Notes: generated by a model from the sequence alone, not told the origin. DNA of 64,000 bases from Aquarana catesbeiana (GCF_042186555.1 NC_133335.1:173163919-173227918); one strand, 5' to 3'. Counted from the first letter of the stretch, positions 10,723-21,694 are shown. Numbers and translations: made by a program.

Positions 10723-11554
10723 GATGTCTTTTTAGAATGTATTGCTGAAAACCAGAGAGGGGTTTAATGTTATAGGATTCCCCAAAACGTTAATAAAAAT
10801 AAATGGGAGGACCACTTCTTAGTAGAAAAATCCTTTCAGGAACAGGCACACACTACAGTCCCAAATCAGGTCTTATTCACAATGTCCCAGGAGCTGTCAG
10901 CCACTCAGCATCCACAAGTAGATCCTAAGTGAGGGAGATAAAAGATCTCCAGCTAAGCCCCAGACTGCAATCTCTTGCTTTAGAAGCACTCTCTTAGGGG
11001 CAACAGTTCCTGACAAACTAGAACCCTCCCTGCAAAGAACATTCTGGCAAGACCTCCCAAACATTTACTGTATAACCTCCCCAGCCACCTTCTGGCCACC
11101 TCCTTCCAGTGATTGGTTGTGGCATGATAAAAACAATCAATCACTGTTCCACTGACTACAATGAACCCAAAAACTAAATTTAACTTTGCAGCCCAACTAG
11201 AGGAGCGTGCTACACATGACAAACAGGCCAAACAAGTGGTAAAAGAATGCCTGGAGCCTAACACTCAAAACGTTGCAGGAGCTTCTTTGGCATTGTTTGC
11301 CACGTGTAGAGCAGTGTAGAACGTGTAGTTCAAATGAATTGGTTGGCCTATGCGTGTACCATGAAAAAGCAAAAAAGCATAAAAAAAGGACACACATTCA
11401 CATACCACAGAGATGTGAATGCAGCCTAACTGTTGAAAAAGTGTTAGCTGAAGTTAAGTTTCAATCTATTGCTTACTTAAACTTAATTTAAAGACTTCCC
11501 TGCTTCAGTGATCTGACTGCAAAATGAGCAGCGTTGTCCCCCTGGAAAACAATT
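10723..11554. other. Unrecognised intergenic sequence
   Basis: No gene, RNA or repeat was recognised. Short open frames here lack family motifs. Confidence 0.5.
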
Positions 11555-12347
11555 ACCGTATATACTCGAGTATAAGTCGTTCCGAGTATAAGTCGAGGCC
11601 CTAATTGACCACAAAAAAATGGGAAAAACTTATTGACCCGAGTATAAGACGAGGGTGAGAAATGCACAGCTACTATAAGTGGAAAAGAGGGTCAACAATG
11701 CCCATTTGCAGCCTCACTGTGCCCATTTGCATGCCTCACTGTGTCCATTTGCAGCCATAGGTCCCCCGAACTTCAAACTCGGTAGTTAAGGGTTCCTAGA
11801 TGCCCCCTAGCTGCAGCCAAAATTTGGGGTCTCTGAACTCAAAGGGTCCCGAAATGACATTGCTGCAGATGGACACAGTTGACCGACTTTGGGGCCCCCG
11901 TATCTCAGGACCACTTAGTGCTAGGAACCCCAAATTTGGTGTACAAACCCAGAGGAACTAGCACCATAAAATATCCAAAGCTGGGGTTTCTAGCACCAAG
12001 TGGCCCTGAGATACAGGGCCCCTAAAATCGGTTCAGAAAATGTCAGCATTTTTCTGCAGCAGAGAATGACATTTTCCAAACCGGTTTTGGGGCCCCATAT
12101 CTCGGGGTCACTTAGTGCTAGGAACTCCAGCTTTGGATATGTTATGGTACCAGTTCCTCTGAGTTTGCACACTAAATTTGGGGTTCCCAGCACCAAGTGG
12201 CCCTGAGATACGGGGCCCCAAATTCGGTTCACAAAATGAATTTTTTTGCTCCAGAAAAGTGCTTGACTCGAGTATAAGTCGAGGGGGGCACTTTCAGCAC
12301 AAAAAAAGTGCTGAAAAACCCGACTTATACTCGAGTATATATGGTAC
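11555..12347. mobile_element. MITE with palindromic interior (ctcgagtataag ends)
   Basis: The left end reads accgtatatactcgag then tataagtcg, and the right end is its inverse, cgacttatactcgagtatat, giving inverted repeats of about 25 bp plus a second internal gagtataagtcgagg pair. The interior has at least two imperfect palindromes (about 11890-12035 and 12085-12225) built from the same roughly 70-bp half unit, ggggcccc-tatctcagg-ccacttagtgctaggaac. No frame codes for a recognised protein. I could not assign a superfamily or a clear target duplication. Confidence 0.7.
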
Positions 12348-12460
12348 GGATCTGTTGCCAATAAAACTATGTTACAACGGGAACTCAGAAAACAAATATG
12401 ACTGTGTTAATGACAGTCTTCATTATCTAGCTTTTTTTTTTTTTTTTTTATTATGCCCTA

Positions 12461-12678
12461 GCTCCTCTTTAAGCTTAAATTCTCTTTACATAGATGTGAT
12501 GTGTGGCCTTCTGATCTGGTCTTTGTAGGTCAAGGCCTACGTATAAATGACAGTGGCCAAGATCCTCTTTAAGCTTAAATTCTCTTTACATAGATGTGAT
12601 GTGTGGCCTTCTGATCTGGGCTTTGTAGGTCAAGGCCTACATATAAATGACAGTGGCCAAGATCCTCTTTAAGCTTAA
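12461..12678. repeat. 100-bp tandem repeat, units 1 to 3a
   Basis: Units starting at 12461, 12561 and 12661 are almost identical and exactly 100 bp apart, containing ctttgtaggtcaaggcctac. The third unit is interrupted at 12678 by a TTAA MITE and resumes at 13185. Confidence 0.9.
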
Positions 12679-13184
12679 AGGGGTTGTAAAGTTATTTTTT
12701 TTTTTTTTTTTAAATAACAAACATGTTATACTTACCTTCACTGTGCAGCTCGTTCTGCACAGAGTGGCCCCGAACCTGGTCTTCTGGGGTCCCTCGGCGG
12801 CTGTTTCAGCTCCTCCCCGCAAGCATTTACCACCTTCATGCGAGCTCCCTCGCACGGTGGTGAGTGCTTGCGGGCGCGCTCCCGTGATACAGCCGGCGGC
12901 TATAGCCGCTTGCTGTATCACTCGGCCCCGCCCCCCGGCGCGCCGCGTCATCGGATGTGATTGACAGCAGCGCGAGCCAATGGCTGCGCTGCTTTCAATC
13001 CATCCACTGCAGCCAATCAGCAACCAGGCTGAGCTGCAATGAAGATGACGAGCACGAGCAGCGAAGATTCGAGGCGTCAGGTAAGTAAAACGGGGGGCCT
13101 GGGGGCGGCGGTACTGTCAAAAGTTTTTTCACCTTAATGCATAGAATGCATTAAGGTGAAAAAATTTTTACCTTTACAACCCCT
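12679..13184. mobile_element. piggyBac-type MITE with TTAA duplication
   Basis: The ends aggggttgtaaag and ctttacaacccct are inverted repeats, flanked by TTAA at 12675-12678 and 13185-13188. TTAA target choice is the hallmark of piggyBac-type transposition. The insertion interrupts the third unit of the 100-bp tandem repeat, which gives an exact empty-site comparison. Inside, 13124-13168 is a near-perfect hairpin (tttttcaccttaatgcat / atgcattaaggtgaaaaa). Confidence 0.88.
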
Positions 13185-13275
13185 TTAAATTCTCTTTACA
13201 TAGATGTGATGTGTGGCCTTCTGATCTGGGCTTTGTAGGTCAAGGCCTACATATAAATGACAGTGGCCAAGAGAG
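13185..13275. repeat. 100-bp tandem repeat, unit 3b
   Basis: Remainder of the third unit after the MITE insertion. It continues attctctttacatagatgtg through acagtggccaag as in units 1 and 2. Confidence 0.9.
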
Positions 13276-13974
13276 AGCATTAGACTCTGTGCTGCACAAG
13301 CACAGAAGGACATTTCAAAGAGTGGGCAGTGGTGCTTCTCTCTTAGGTCAAAAGCACCCCATCAAGTGGACTTAAAACAAACCTTGCTGAATGATTGTCA
13401 AGTTGCAGTATTCCATGACATCAGCTGAGCATGACCGAGATCCTCCCTGAGTGGTGCCAGGTCTCCACCCACACAGCTGAAGCAGTGGAAAGACTGTCGC
13501 TAATTAAGATAAGTGCATCCAGCAGTTGTAAGAATGTCACTTTCAAGCTGCAATTAAGGCTAAAGCTGTATGTTTAGAACAAGATGAGCCTGTCACCCTG
13601 GTAGGAACCAGTATTGCCTCTGAGATATGCTTTTTTTTCTGCTCGCACAGCATACAGAGTTTATTGTTAACCTTGATCAGGCAGGCAGCAGTGAAAGTGG
13701 TGTCCGTGACATTTCCTGCAAAGAGAGTGTAACAGGATGGGTAATGGCTGAATAATCAGGCAGAGAGTAACTGCAAATTTCAGTTTACTAAACAGGTGTA
13801 AAGTTAGAAGCAATAAAACAGGTTCAGAATGGGAAAGAGCATGCATACACGGCAAAAAAATATATAACTGATTACAAATGCTGTGCAAACGTGCGCTCTG
13901 CACAGCAATGTATCTGGGTCTCTGTAGTCAGGGTAACTTGTGGCTGATAGCATAGGACAATATAACAGCAGAGA
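13276..13974. other. Unrecognised sequence left of L1
   Basis: No gene, RNA or known repeat was recognised. It is the original host sequence, continued at 20427, into which the L1 inserted. Confidence 0.5.
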
Positions 13975-14445
13975 GTCTAGATGATACTTTTTTTTTTTTT
14001 TTTTCCTTGTCAAAAGAAGTTTATTGAGTATACAATGTTATAAAGATACATAAAGATACATAAAGTAAGTTTAAAAAGGATCTATAAAGTAAGCTCATTG
14101 TTTTACAGTAGGGTTTATATAGATAAATATCATGAAATTTCAAATATTAAACATTGGGTTCACGTAAACCTAAATTAAAGATATATATCATTTCCTTAGT
14201 TACTTTTGTAGGTATTTAAATGATTTATACCTACTATACATATTGTTTACAGGTAGAGTGTATATAGGTCAAATAAATTCTGATAATGAGCTTTAATCGT
14301 AAGGTGGAGAAAAGGAAAGAGAAAGAAGAAAAAGGGTTGAAAGGTAGAGGTATGGTCCACAAGGTTGTCTCGCTCGTCAGTTTATTATTCTTTTTAGTTC
14401 TCTTTGAAGCCTTAGAATGGGTGTCTCTGTAAGTCATTTAATTTG

Positions 14446-17400
14446 TTACCATGGCAACAGGACAGAGTCATTGAAATTTGACAGGAACTGTTGTTTTATC
14501 CAAGGATGCCAAAGTTTTTCAAATTTTGGAATTTGATTTTGATCGATGGCTACCATCTTAGCATGGGACATTGTATTATTCATTCTGTGAATTGTTTCTG
14601 CTAGTACCAATGTAGGAGATTTCCATGCCTTGGCCACTGTTTGTTTTGCAGCCGTTATTAGTTGGATCATAAGTTTGAATTGAGAGAGTGTTAACCATTC
14701 CGGTTTTAGATTAAGTAAAGTTAAATATGGATCTGGTTGTATTATTTTTTTAAATATTTTAGATGCAATCACGAAGACTTCCTTCCAGAAGGTTTGGATT
14801 ACTGGGCACGTCCACCATATGTGTAAATATGTGCCTATTTCTGGGCATCCTCGAAAACAAAGAGTTGAGGTATTAGGTGAATATTTTGCCACTCTAGCGG
14901 GTACAAGGTACCAGCGAGTTAGGACTTTATAATTTGTCTCCAGTGCTAAGATGTTGGGTGAAGATGACTTAGATGTGAGCCATATATTAGACCAGTCCGT
15001 GTCTTCTAAAGTTCGTCCCAGGTCCTCCTCCCACCTCTGAACGTAAGAGGGTCTATTAAGATTTGCTACTCCATATAATTGATTATAAAGTGATGAAATT
15101 GTACCTTTAGCAAATGGATCTTTTGTACAGATTGATTCAAAAATGGATAATTGGGATAATGGTGTATCCCCCTTTAGGAATGGTGTATAGAAATTTTTGA
15201 TTTGGAGATATCTAAATATCTCAGAGTTTGGTAGATCATATTTTTCTCTAAGCGATGGGAATGAAAGGAATGATTTAGATGCTATGAAGTCATTTAGTGT
15301 CTGAATGCCTGATGTTGTCCAAGCTTTAAAAGAATTTGGGTAGATCCATGCCGGATAAAAGGCCGGATTTCTGATAAAAGAAAGGAGAGGATTGTGTGGA
15401 GATTGTAACTGATATTTGGTTTTTAGTTTATCCCAGAGAGATAAGAAGTGTTTAGTTATGGGATTATGAATTTTAAAGCGGTCTTTAGGATCAAGCCATA
15501 ATAAATTTGATATTAATAGAGGGTCATTTTCTGAAGCCTCTATAAATACCCATAATGGGATTTCCTGTTTTGCATGGTATTTGGACAGACTGGCCAAATG
15601 TGCTGCTCTGTAGTAGTTAGTAAAATTAGGGTATCCCAGGCCTCCTTTATTTTTGGGAAGATGTAGTGTGTGTATAGGTATACGTGGTTTAGAAGAGCCC
15701 CATATAAACGAAGTTGCTCTTTTTTGTACTATTCTCAAAAAATAGGAAGGAATTGGAATAGGGAGGACTCTGAATAGATAAAGCAATTTGGGTAGAATAG
15801 TCATTTTGATTGCATTAATCTTCCCTATCCAGGATAAAGGAAGTTGCGACCATTGTTTTATTAGATTTGTGATCTGTCTTAATACTGGAGGATAATTGGT
15901 TGAGAATAAGTCAGAATGAGATGCTGTTAAATGAATTCCAAGATATGGGATTGATTTTTCTGCCCATGTGAATGGGAGTGCAGCCCTAGCCGGGTTCAAT
16001 TCCATGTTTGTGAGTGAAATATTAAGCACTAGGCATTTCTTAGGATTAATCATAAGGCCGGATAGGGCTGCAAACCCATCAAGAGCTGGTATTAAGTTAG
16101 GACCAGAGACCTGTGGTGATGATAGAAAAAGTAATATATCGTCTGCAAATATACATAATTTGTGTGTAATACCTCCTACTTCAATGCCAGTTATAGTTTG
16201 GTTTGTTCTGATGTATTGGGCCATGGGTTCGAGTATAAGGGCAAATAATAAGGGAGATAATGGGCAACCCTGTCGGGTACCTCTTTCGATATTAAAGGCT
16301 TCAGATTTGTATCCAGCATATTTTATATAGGCTTTGGGTTTATTATATAATGCTTTGATCCATGTTAAAAAGTGGGGTCCAAAACCCCATTTTTGTAATG
16401 AATATTGCATATATTGCCAGGATACTGTGTCAAATGCCCTCTTAATATCGAGAGATAGAAAACATAAAGGGATTTTCCGTTTTTTAGCAATATGTGCCAA
16501 TAACACTGCCCTGCGTATATTATCGCCTGCCTGTCTATTTGGCATGAAGCCTACTTGATCTCTATGTATTAATTTTCCTATAATGCTATTGAGGCGTTTT
16601 GCTATTATTTTTGCTAATAATTTAATATCGAGGTTTAACAGAGAGATAGGCCGATAATTCTCACAGGAAGTATCATCAGAAAGAGGTTTTGGGATCATAC
16701 AAACAATTGCCATTAGTGTTTCTTGCCGAAAAGAATGTCCATCTAGAAGTTTGTTAAAAGTTTCAGTGAGAATGGGAGAGAGTATTTCTGAGAATGTTTT
16801 ATAGTATAAAGCCGAGTAGCCGTCTGGGCCTGGTCTTTTGTTAAGTTTTAGGTCTTTTATGGCTTTAGCAACTTCATCTATAGTTATAGGCTCATCCAAA
16901 CTGCTTTTTTGATTCTGAGATAACTCAGGTAAGGTTATTTTTGAGAAGAAGGATTCAGCTTCTGTAGGATTAAATTCATTGTTTGTCTTGTATAAAGTTG
17001 CGAGATGTGAGTGAAATTTATGGACTATTTTAACTGGATTACAAGTGTAAACATTTTTTGATAATTTCAAACGTATTGGTTTGAAAGATTTGTTAGTTGA
17101 ATTTAATGCCCGAGCCAAATATGTACCTGGTTTGTTTGTATTCATGTAGAAATTGTGTTTGGAGCGTTTGAGGGATTTATCAACTGACTCAGTGAGAAAT
17201 AGATCGTATTCCAATCTAGATTTTTCCAGATGAGATTTTGTACTCTGAGATGGATTATCTTGAAATGATATGTAGGCTGCATTAAAATTGAGTTCTAGTT
17301 TTTTTGCTAGATTTTTGCGTTCCCGTTTAAATAGTGCCATTTGTCTTTGTATTGTACCACGCAAGACAGGCTTATGAGCTTCCCACAGTGTTATTGGGGA

Positions 17401-18237
17401 GATGTCTGTTGTATTATTAATTGATATGTATTCCTTTAAAGCTTGTTCAATGGCCATCTGATGTAGTGGGTGTTTGAGCATTATGTCCGGTAAGTACCAC
17501 GTTGGGTCATGCGCTTTTGGTATGGCTGAGGCTATAGTAGTGTATACTGCATTATGGTCAGACCACGGAATCGGAATTATATCTGATGCAATAATTTCTG
17601 GTATCATTCCTATTGTTAGAAAAATATGATCTATTCTGGTGAAGGTTTGATGAGGGTGCGAGAAATAAGTGAATTTCTTTTTCATTGGGTTACTTTCTCT
17701 CCATGAATCTACCAGATTGTATTTGGAAAGAAGTTGAGAAAAAGGTAATCTAGAGGTTATTTTGGATGGTGTAAAAGGTGATTTATCTAGAAATGGGAGG
17801 AGGACCTGGTTCGAATCCCCACACATTATCACTGTTCCTATTTTGTGTGTATTAATCACTTGTAATATATGTGAGAGGAATGGTGTAGGTTGTTTGTTAG
17901 GAGCGTAGTAGGAAATCACCGTGATTGCTGTATCCATTATATAACCCATGAGTATCAGGTATCTCCCTTCTGGGTCTTTAATTTCTGATGATAAGGTGAA
18001 TGGTGTGGATCGGTGAAATGCAATTAGAGTTCCCCTTTGCTTGGTACAGGCAGAAGCCGTGTAAATTTGTTGATAAAAAGGAGAAATATATTTTGGAGTA
18101 GAATCTTTGGTGAAGTGTGTTTCTTGGAGGCATACTATGTGAGCCTTCTTGTTATGGAAAGTACGGAAGGCTTTGGTCCTTTTTTGAGGGACATTTATTC
18201 CCTGAACATTCAGGGAAAGTATATTCAGTGGTGCCAT
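14446..18237 (-). CDS. L1 ORF2p: endonuclease / reverse transcriptase, intact
   Basis: This 1263-residue protein nicks target DNA and reverse-transcribes its own RNA at the nick. Residues 1-235 are an apurinic-type endonuclease (ILSLNVQGI, CLQETHF, GDSNQ, SDHNAVY near 226). The reverse transcriptase spans about 465-760, with KRPGPDGYSA, NYRPISLLN, SLDIKRAFDTVSW (motif A), GTRQGCPLSP and the catalytic FADD at 697-700. Near 1127-1144 is the L1-type C-terminal zinc motif with spacing C-x3-C-x7-H-x4-C. Length and order are those of a complete vertebrate L1 ORF2. No stop or frameshift is present. The start at MAPLNIL fits family N-termini. Confidence 0.96.
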   Translation of the reverse strand: MAPLNILSLNVQGINVPQKRTKAFRTFHNKKAHIVCLQETHFTKDSTPKYISPFYQQIYTASACTKQRGTLIAFHRSTPFTLSSEIKDPEGRYLILMGYIMDTAITVISYYAPNKQPTPFLSHILQVINTHKIGTVIMCGDSNQVLLPFLDKSPFTPSKITSRLPFSQLLSKYNLVDSWRESNPMKKKFTYFSHPHQTFTRIDHIFLTIGMIPEIIASDIIPIPWSDHNAVYTTIASAIPKAHDPTWYLPDIMLKHPLHQMAIEQALKEYISINNTTDISPITLWEAHKPVLRGTIQRQMALFKRERKNLAKKLELNFNAAYISFQDNPSQSTKSHLEKSRLEYDLFLTESVDKSLKRSKHNFYMNTNKPGTYLARALNSTNKSFKPIRLKLSKNVYTCNPVKIVHKFHSHLATLYKTNNEFNPTEAESFFSKITLPELSQNQKSSLDEPITIDEVAKAIKDLKLNKRPGPDGYSALYYKTFSEILSPILTETFNKLLDGHSFRQETLMAIVCMIPKPLSDDTSCENYRPISLLNLDIKLLAKIIAKRLNSIIGKLIHRDQVGFMPNRQAGDNIRRAVLLAHIAKKRKIPLCFLSLDIKRAFDTVSWQYMQYSLQKWGFGPHFLTWIKALYNKPKAYIKYAGYKSEAFNIERGTRQGCPLSPLLFALILEPMAQYIRTNQTITGIEVGGITHKLCIFADDILLFLSSPQVSGPNLIPALDGFAALSGLMINPKKCLVLNISLTNMELNPARAALPFTWAEKSIPYLGIHLTASHSDLFSTNYPPVLRQITNLIKQWSQLPLSWIGKINAIKMTILPKLLYLFRVLPIPIPSYFLRIVQKRATSFIWGSSKPRIPIHTLHLPKNKGGLGYPNFTNYYRAAHLASLSKYHAKQEIPLWVFIEASENDPLLISNLLWLDPKDRFKIHNPITKHFLSLWDKLKTKYQLQSPHNPLLSFIRNPAFYPAWIYPNSFKAWTTSGIQTLNDFIASKSFLSFPSLREKYDLPNSEIFRYLQIKNFYTPFLKGDTPLSQLSIFESICTKDPFAKGTISSLYNQLYGVANLNRPSYVQRWEEDLGRTLEDTDWSNIWLTSKSSSPNILALETNYKVLTRWYLVPARVAKYSPNTSTLCFRGCPEIGTYLHIWWTCPVIQTFWKEVFVIASKIFKKIIQPDPYLTLLNLKPEWLTLSQFKLMIQLITAAKQTVAKAWKSPTLVLAETIHRMNNTMSHAKMVAIDQNQIPKFEKLWHPWIKQQFLSNFNDSVLLPW

Positions 18238-19184
18238 GGCAATAGATCAAATAGTTTTGACTTACTTTTTGTTATGCAGAGCTGACTGCGCAGATCAACC
18301 TGTGTGGACTGAAGAGATGAATAGATAGAAAAGAAACCAGTGAATTCTGGAGTAAAGAGTAAACAAAAAACATATGAGATTAGATGATACATTGCATAAA
18401 TTATTTTTTGCAAGTAATCACAATTTACCCGTGAAAGAGAATAAATATCTCTCTCAGGGGAATAAGTGCCTTCGTCACACTCCCACATAATATGGTTGGG
18501 AGAATGAGGAGGGCTAATGGGGGTACACGGATCTTCCGCTTACAGGAGAGAAGTGCTATGTCAAAAGACATCAAAAAGATGTTTCATTAATTGGAGTGCA
18601 GAATATAGTTTTTGTTGAAATTATTTATTCCAGGGTGGTTGTATATGGTTAGTCTTGCCCTAGGCTAAATAATTCAGTTAGAAAGGTACTGTTAATAACT
18701 TTGGTATTGATGAAGATAGTTTGAATTATTTTGGGATTTTAACCCTTTTAGAGTAAACAATTACATATTTTATTCATACGCAACTGTTTAGATATGTTAA
18801 CTCATAAAATTGAGGTTGTATTGCTTCAGATTAGAATAAACAAAAACATAATTCTAGGAACTAGTTAGGTAATAATATATTTGTTTTAAGAAAAGAAAGA
18901 AAAAGCTTCCATTACTTCTGGATTATTGAACATATTTGTCCTAAAAAGTAATAAATTTATTGTTATTACCTGATAATATATAACTGAACAAGAATTTCCT
19001 TATTTCACTTATATATTCTAAGGCTATATGAATCAGAAGTAATAAGAAATATAACTGGAATGTAACATGATCCCACACAGTGTGTGACTATCAGAATGCA
19101 GTTACATTCAGTTATAAATATAGGTTTTTTTATAGAGAACCATCTCTTAGTATAATAAATGAAGAGATATCAGGAATTAGGATG
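18238..19184 (-). other. L1 inter-ORF spacer
   Basis: This 947-bp spacer between ORF1 and ORF2 is AT-rich and has no recognised reading frame. It is longer than the spacer in mammalian L1s. It may contain the signal that lets ORF2 be translated, but nothing specific was seen. Confidence 0.6.
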
Positions 19185-20375
19185 TCAGTCCATTGAATCT
19201 TCTTGGTCCATGGATGATGTGGCATAACGGCCTCTTTTGTGAGAATGATGATTCCCATTTTGTTCTGAAATTTTCTGGGTGCTGCCTGAAGGTGAAGATG
19301 ACGCCATTCTTCTGCGTGTGGGAGAGTTGCTGCTTGTGGGTTCTGTCAGATTTAATTTTAAAAGGGTTTGTTGTAGTTCATCTGCTGATCTGCTTCTGTA
19401 AATTGTACCTTGGTAGTTAAATCTGACCGAAAAGGGGAAGCCCCATTGATACATAATGTTGTGGCGTTGCAGTTCCATTAGTTGGGGTTTCATGGATCGT
19501 CTTTTAGTAATAGTAAGTTGGGATAGGTCAGCAAAAATTTGATAATTGTGTCCTTGAAAATTAAGTTCCTTTTTTTCTCTTGCAGCAATTAGTATTTGTT
19601 CTTTCGTTTTGTAATAATGAAATTTTGTGATTATATCACGTGGGGGTCCATCTTTCTTTTTGGCTGTGAGGGCTCTGTGTACTCTGTCCAGTTCTAAACG
19701 TTCAATAGGGATATCTGGCTTTAGTTCTTGTAATAGAGCAGTAATAGTAGATTGTAGGTCTGTCACAGTTTCAGGTATTCCCCTTATGCGCAAGTTTGAA
19801 CGTCTGGCTCTATTTTCGTAATCTTCGAGCTTAGTTTGAAGTATTAAATTCTCTTTTTTTAATTGTTCCAATTCTGTTATATTTTCTTGGGTTGTAATTT
19901 CAATTTCATCCATTTTTATTTCTAAGGCTGCGGTGCGGTTTCCCAGCTCTCTTATTTCTTTGGTTAGGCTTTTTGTTATTTGGTCTGAGGTTTGTTTTAA
20001 AGCCTTATGAAGCATCTTTTCAAATTGTAATAATATTACTGGGGATACTGAGGAGGCTTGTGGAGAAGTTTGTGAGAGGATTTGTTCTGTATCTGACTCA
20101 AATGGAGAGTCTTGCTGTGACATTTTCTGTCTGTGAGAGCGCCCTGATGCTGTATCTTGTGAGGTGACTGGAGCTGCTTCAGCTGCAGTGAGTGCCTGTG
20201 AGCTCTTTGTGAGGTGATTTTTATTTCTGCCACGGTTTCCTCCCAGTACCATATTTCCAGCCCAAACTTTCACAGTTTGTTCCCTGGGGCAAAAAGGTTC
20301 AAATGGATACCTTTTGAGCCTGCAGGCTCCGCTTTGTCCTTCTCTTCTCTCCTCAGCGGTGTGGAGCTCTAACAA
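19185..20375 (-). CDS. L1 ORF1p: RNA-binding coiled-coil protein
   Basis: ORF1 proteins trimerise and coat the L1 RNA in cytoplasmic particles. The sequence shows a basic, Ser/Gln-rich N-terminus, a long heptad-like stretch (from KMLHKALKQTSDQI to LQTKLEDYENRAR), an RRM-like segment beginning SNLRIRGIPE, and a C-terminal domain with KFHYYKTKEQIL and FADLSQLT, in the order known for L1 ORF1. The annotated frame allows 396 residues. An internal Met at 20252 (MVLGGNRGR) would give 355 residues and a longer 5' UTR, and I cannot decide between them. The frame is intact. Confidence 0.9.
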   Translation of the reverse strand: MLELHTAEERREGQSGACRLKRYPFEPFCPREQTVKVWAGNMVLGGNRGRNKNHLTKSSQALTAAEAAPVTSQDTASGRSHRQKMSQQDSPFESDTEQILSQTSPQASSVSPVILLQFEKMLHKALKQTSDQITKSLTKEIRELGNRTAALEIKMDEIEITTQENITELEQLKKENLILQTKLEDYENRARRSNLRIRGIPETVTDLQSTITALLQELKPDIPIERLELDRVHRALTAKKKDGPPRDIITKFHYYKTKEQILIAAREKKELNFQGHNYQIFADLSQLTITKRRSMKPQLMELQRHNIMYQWGFPFSVRFNYQGTIYRSRSADELQQTLLKLNLTEPTSSNSPTRRRMASSSPSGSTQKISEQNGNHHSHKRGRYATSSMDQEDSMD

Positions 20376-20426
20376 TGCATGTCTGCTCTGCTAGGCTCCG
20401 CCTCCTGCCCCTGTCTAGATGATACT

Positions 20427-20739
20427 ATTTTAATAAAACAGTAAAAAACAAAGCCACTTGCAATTATTTCCATAGACAGCATTTCTATCAGTGAAATCGA
20501 GGGTTCCTCTGGTAACACAGGTGAACAGCTGGAAGGATCCAATGAGAAGGGGCCACCCAACTGGAGCTAGTGTCTTCCAGCAGCAATCAGGGAGGTGTTC
20601 CCCACAGTAGCTGTGTCATCCTAGGAAGCTGCATGCTATTAGGCTTTGGTCTGTCCTGGCTGCCTGCACACTTGTTCTGACAGTGGAAGGCTTCTCATTT
20701 GGCTGCAGATCACTTGTCCAGCAGGAGCTTTATCACGTG
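20427..20739. other. Unrecognised sequence right of L1
   Basis: Continuation of the pre-L1 host sequence. No gene or repeat was recognised. Confidence 0.5.
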
Positions 20740-21381
20740 CAATGTTGCCAACCTACCAGATTGAAATTTACGGACACAGCACCCAAAATGTACTGGCACA
20801 GTCAAGTTTTTAGTTACAAAAGTTACAAAATGAGTTTTAAGTGCAAATTTTAGTATTTAGGCTGCAAACAAGTACAATATGCAATTAATCAAAGTGATTT
20901 AAGGTAGATATTAAGACAAAAACATATTACTTATTTTATTTTTGATATAGTAAATAAGTAGCTCAGGGACAGGAATCGAGAGGGCAAGAAATTAGAATGG
21001 GCGGCACACACACATGCAATTGACTCTCACAGTGACACTGACACCAGTGTGCAGCAGCACAGATGATGATGATGGCACCTCACCGACATGTCACGTCCCC
21101 TCCTGAGTCACAGTGACCCCCTCTCTCTCCATGCCAGGTGGTCCCTTCAGTCCACTCCCGACTTGCCTTCCTCCCGTACCACAGACCTGCACATGAGGCT
21201 CCGGCTGCTCGTTCCCTTGCACCATAACTTCACGCGACACACAGTCTGAACACACTGTAGCAGGCACTTGGATGGTCTCGGCCAAACGTCACAGCCATAT
21301 TTTTTACTGGCAAACTTTTTCTTTCACTGGCATGAAAAAAGTAATGGCTGCCAGTAAAATTACTGGCGGTTGGCAACACTG
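20740..21381. mobile_element. hAT MITE (cagtgttgccaac ends)
   Basis: The left end caatgttgccaacctacca and the inverse of the right end, cagtgttgccaaccgcca, form hAT-type inverted repeats. Flanking 8-mers atcacgtg (20732-20739) and atcatgtg (21382-21389) match 7 of 8. No coding frame is present in its 642 bp. Confidence 0.82.
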
Positions 21382-21694
21382 ATCATGTGTGTCCTCTCTG
21401 AACTGCTGATGGAGGGAAGCAGAGAAACCTACCTTACCTGGGCATGTCCACTAACCCAGGGAGTTGTGGGAAAGAGGCTTGCATCTGCATCTGTGTAAAT
21501 GGGTGCTCTGCTACAACGATACTTATTCACAGTTTTCAAGGCAGTGGACATGGCTGTAATTGGTCCTTCTTTTCGTATTTGGTCTGGTCACATGGCATCA
21601 CAGTTCCTCTATCTGGGGGTAGTCGATGGGCCTGAATGACACAGAGTCCAGAGAAGCTTGATGAGGTGCCCCCAAGGGGGCAAGTTCTTACGCC

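Larger units (their letters stand above)
13989..20412 (-). mobile_element. Full-length L1 retrotransposon, structurally intact
   Basis: The insertion is bounded by the perfect 14-bp direct repeats gtctagatgatact at 13975-13988 and 20413-20426, as made by target-primed reverse transcription. The minus-strand 3' end is a poly(A) tail, seen as a T-run at 13989-14004. From 5' to 3' on the minus strand are a very short or unclear 5' UTR, ORF1, a spacer of 947 bp, ORF2 and a 3' UTR of about 440 bp. Both ORFs are open from start to stop. The untouched target duplication and open frames indicate a young insertion that could be retrotransposition-competent, although the 5' UTR seems too short to hold a whole promoter. 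Confidence 0.95.

Noticed and set aside
17805..17825. tRNA B-box-like ggttcgaatcccc
   Set aside because: It lies inside the L1 ORF2 coding sequence, and no A box or cloverleaf fits around it.
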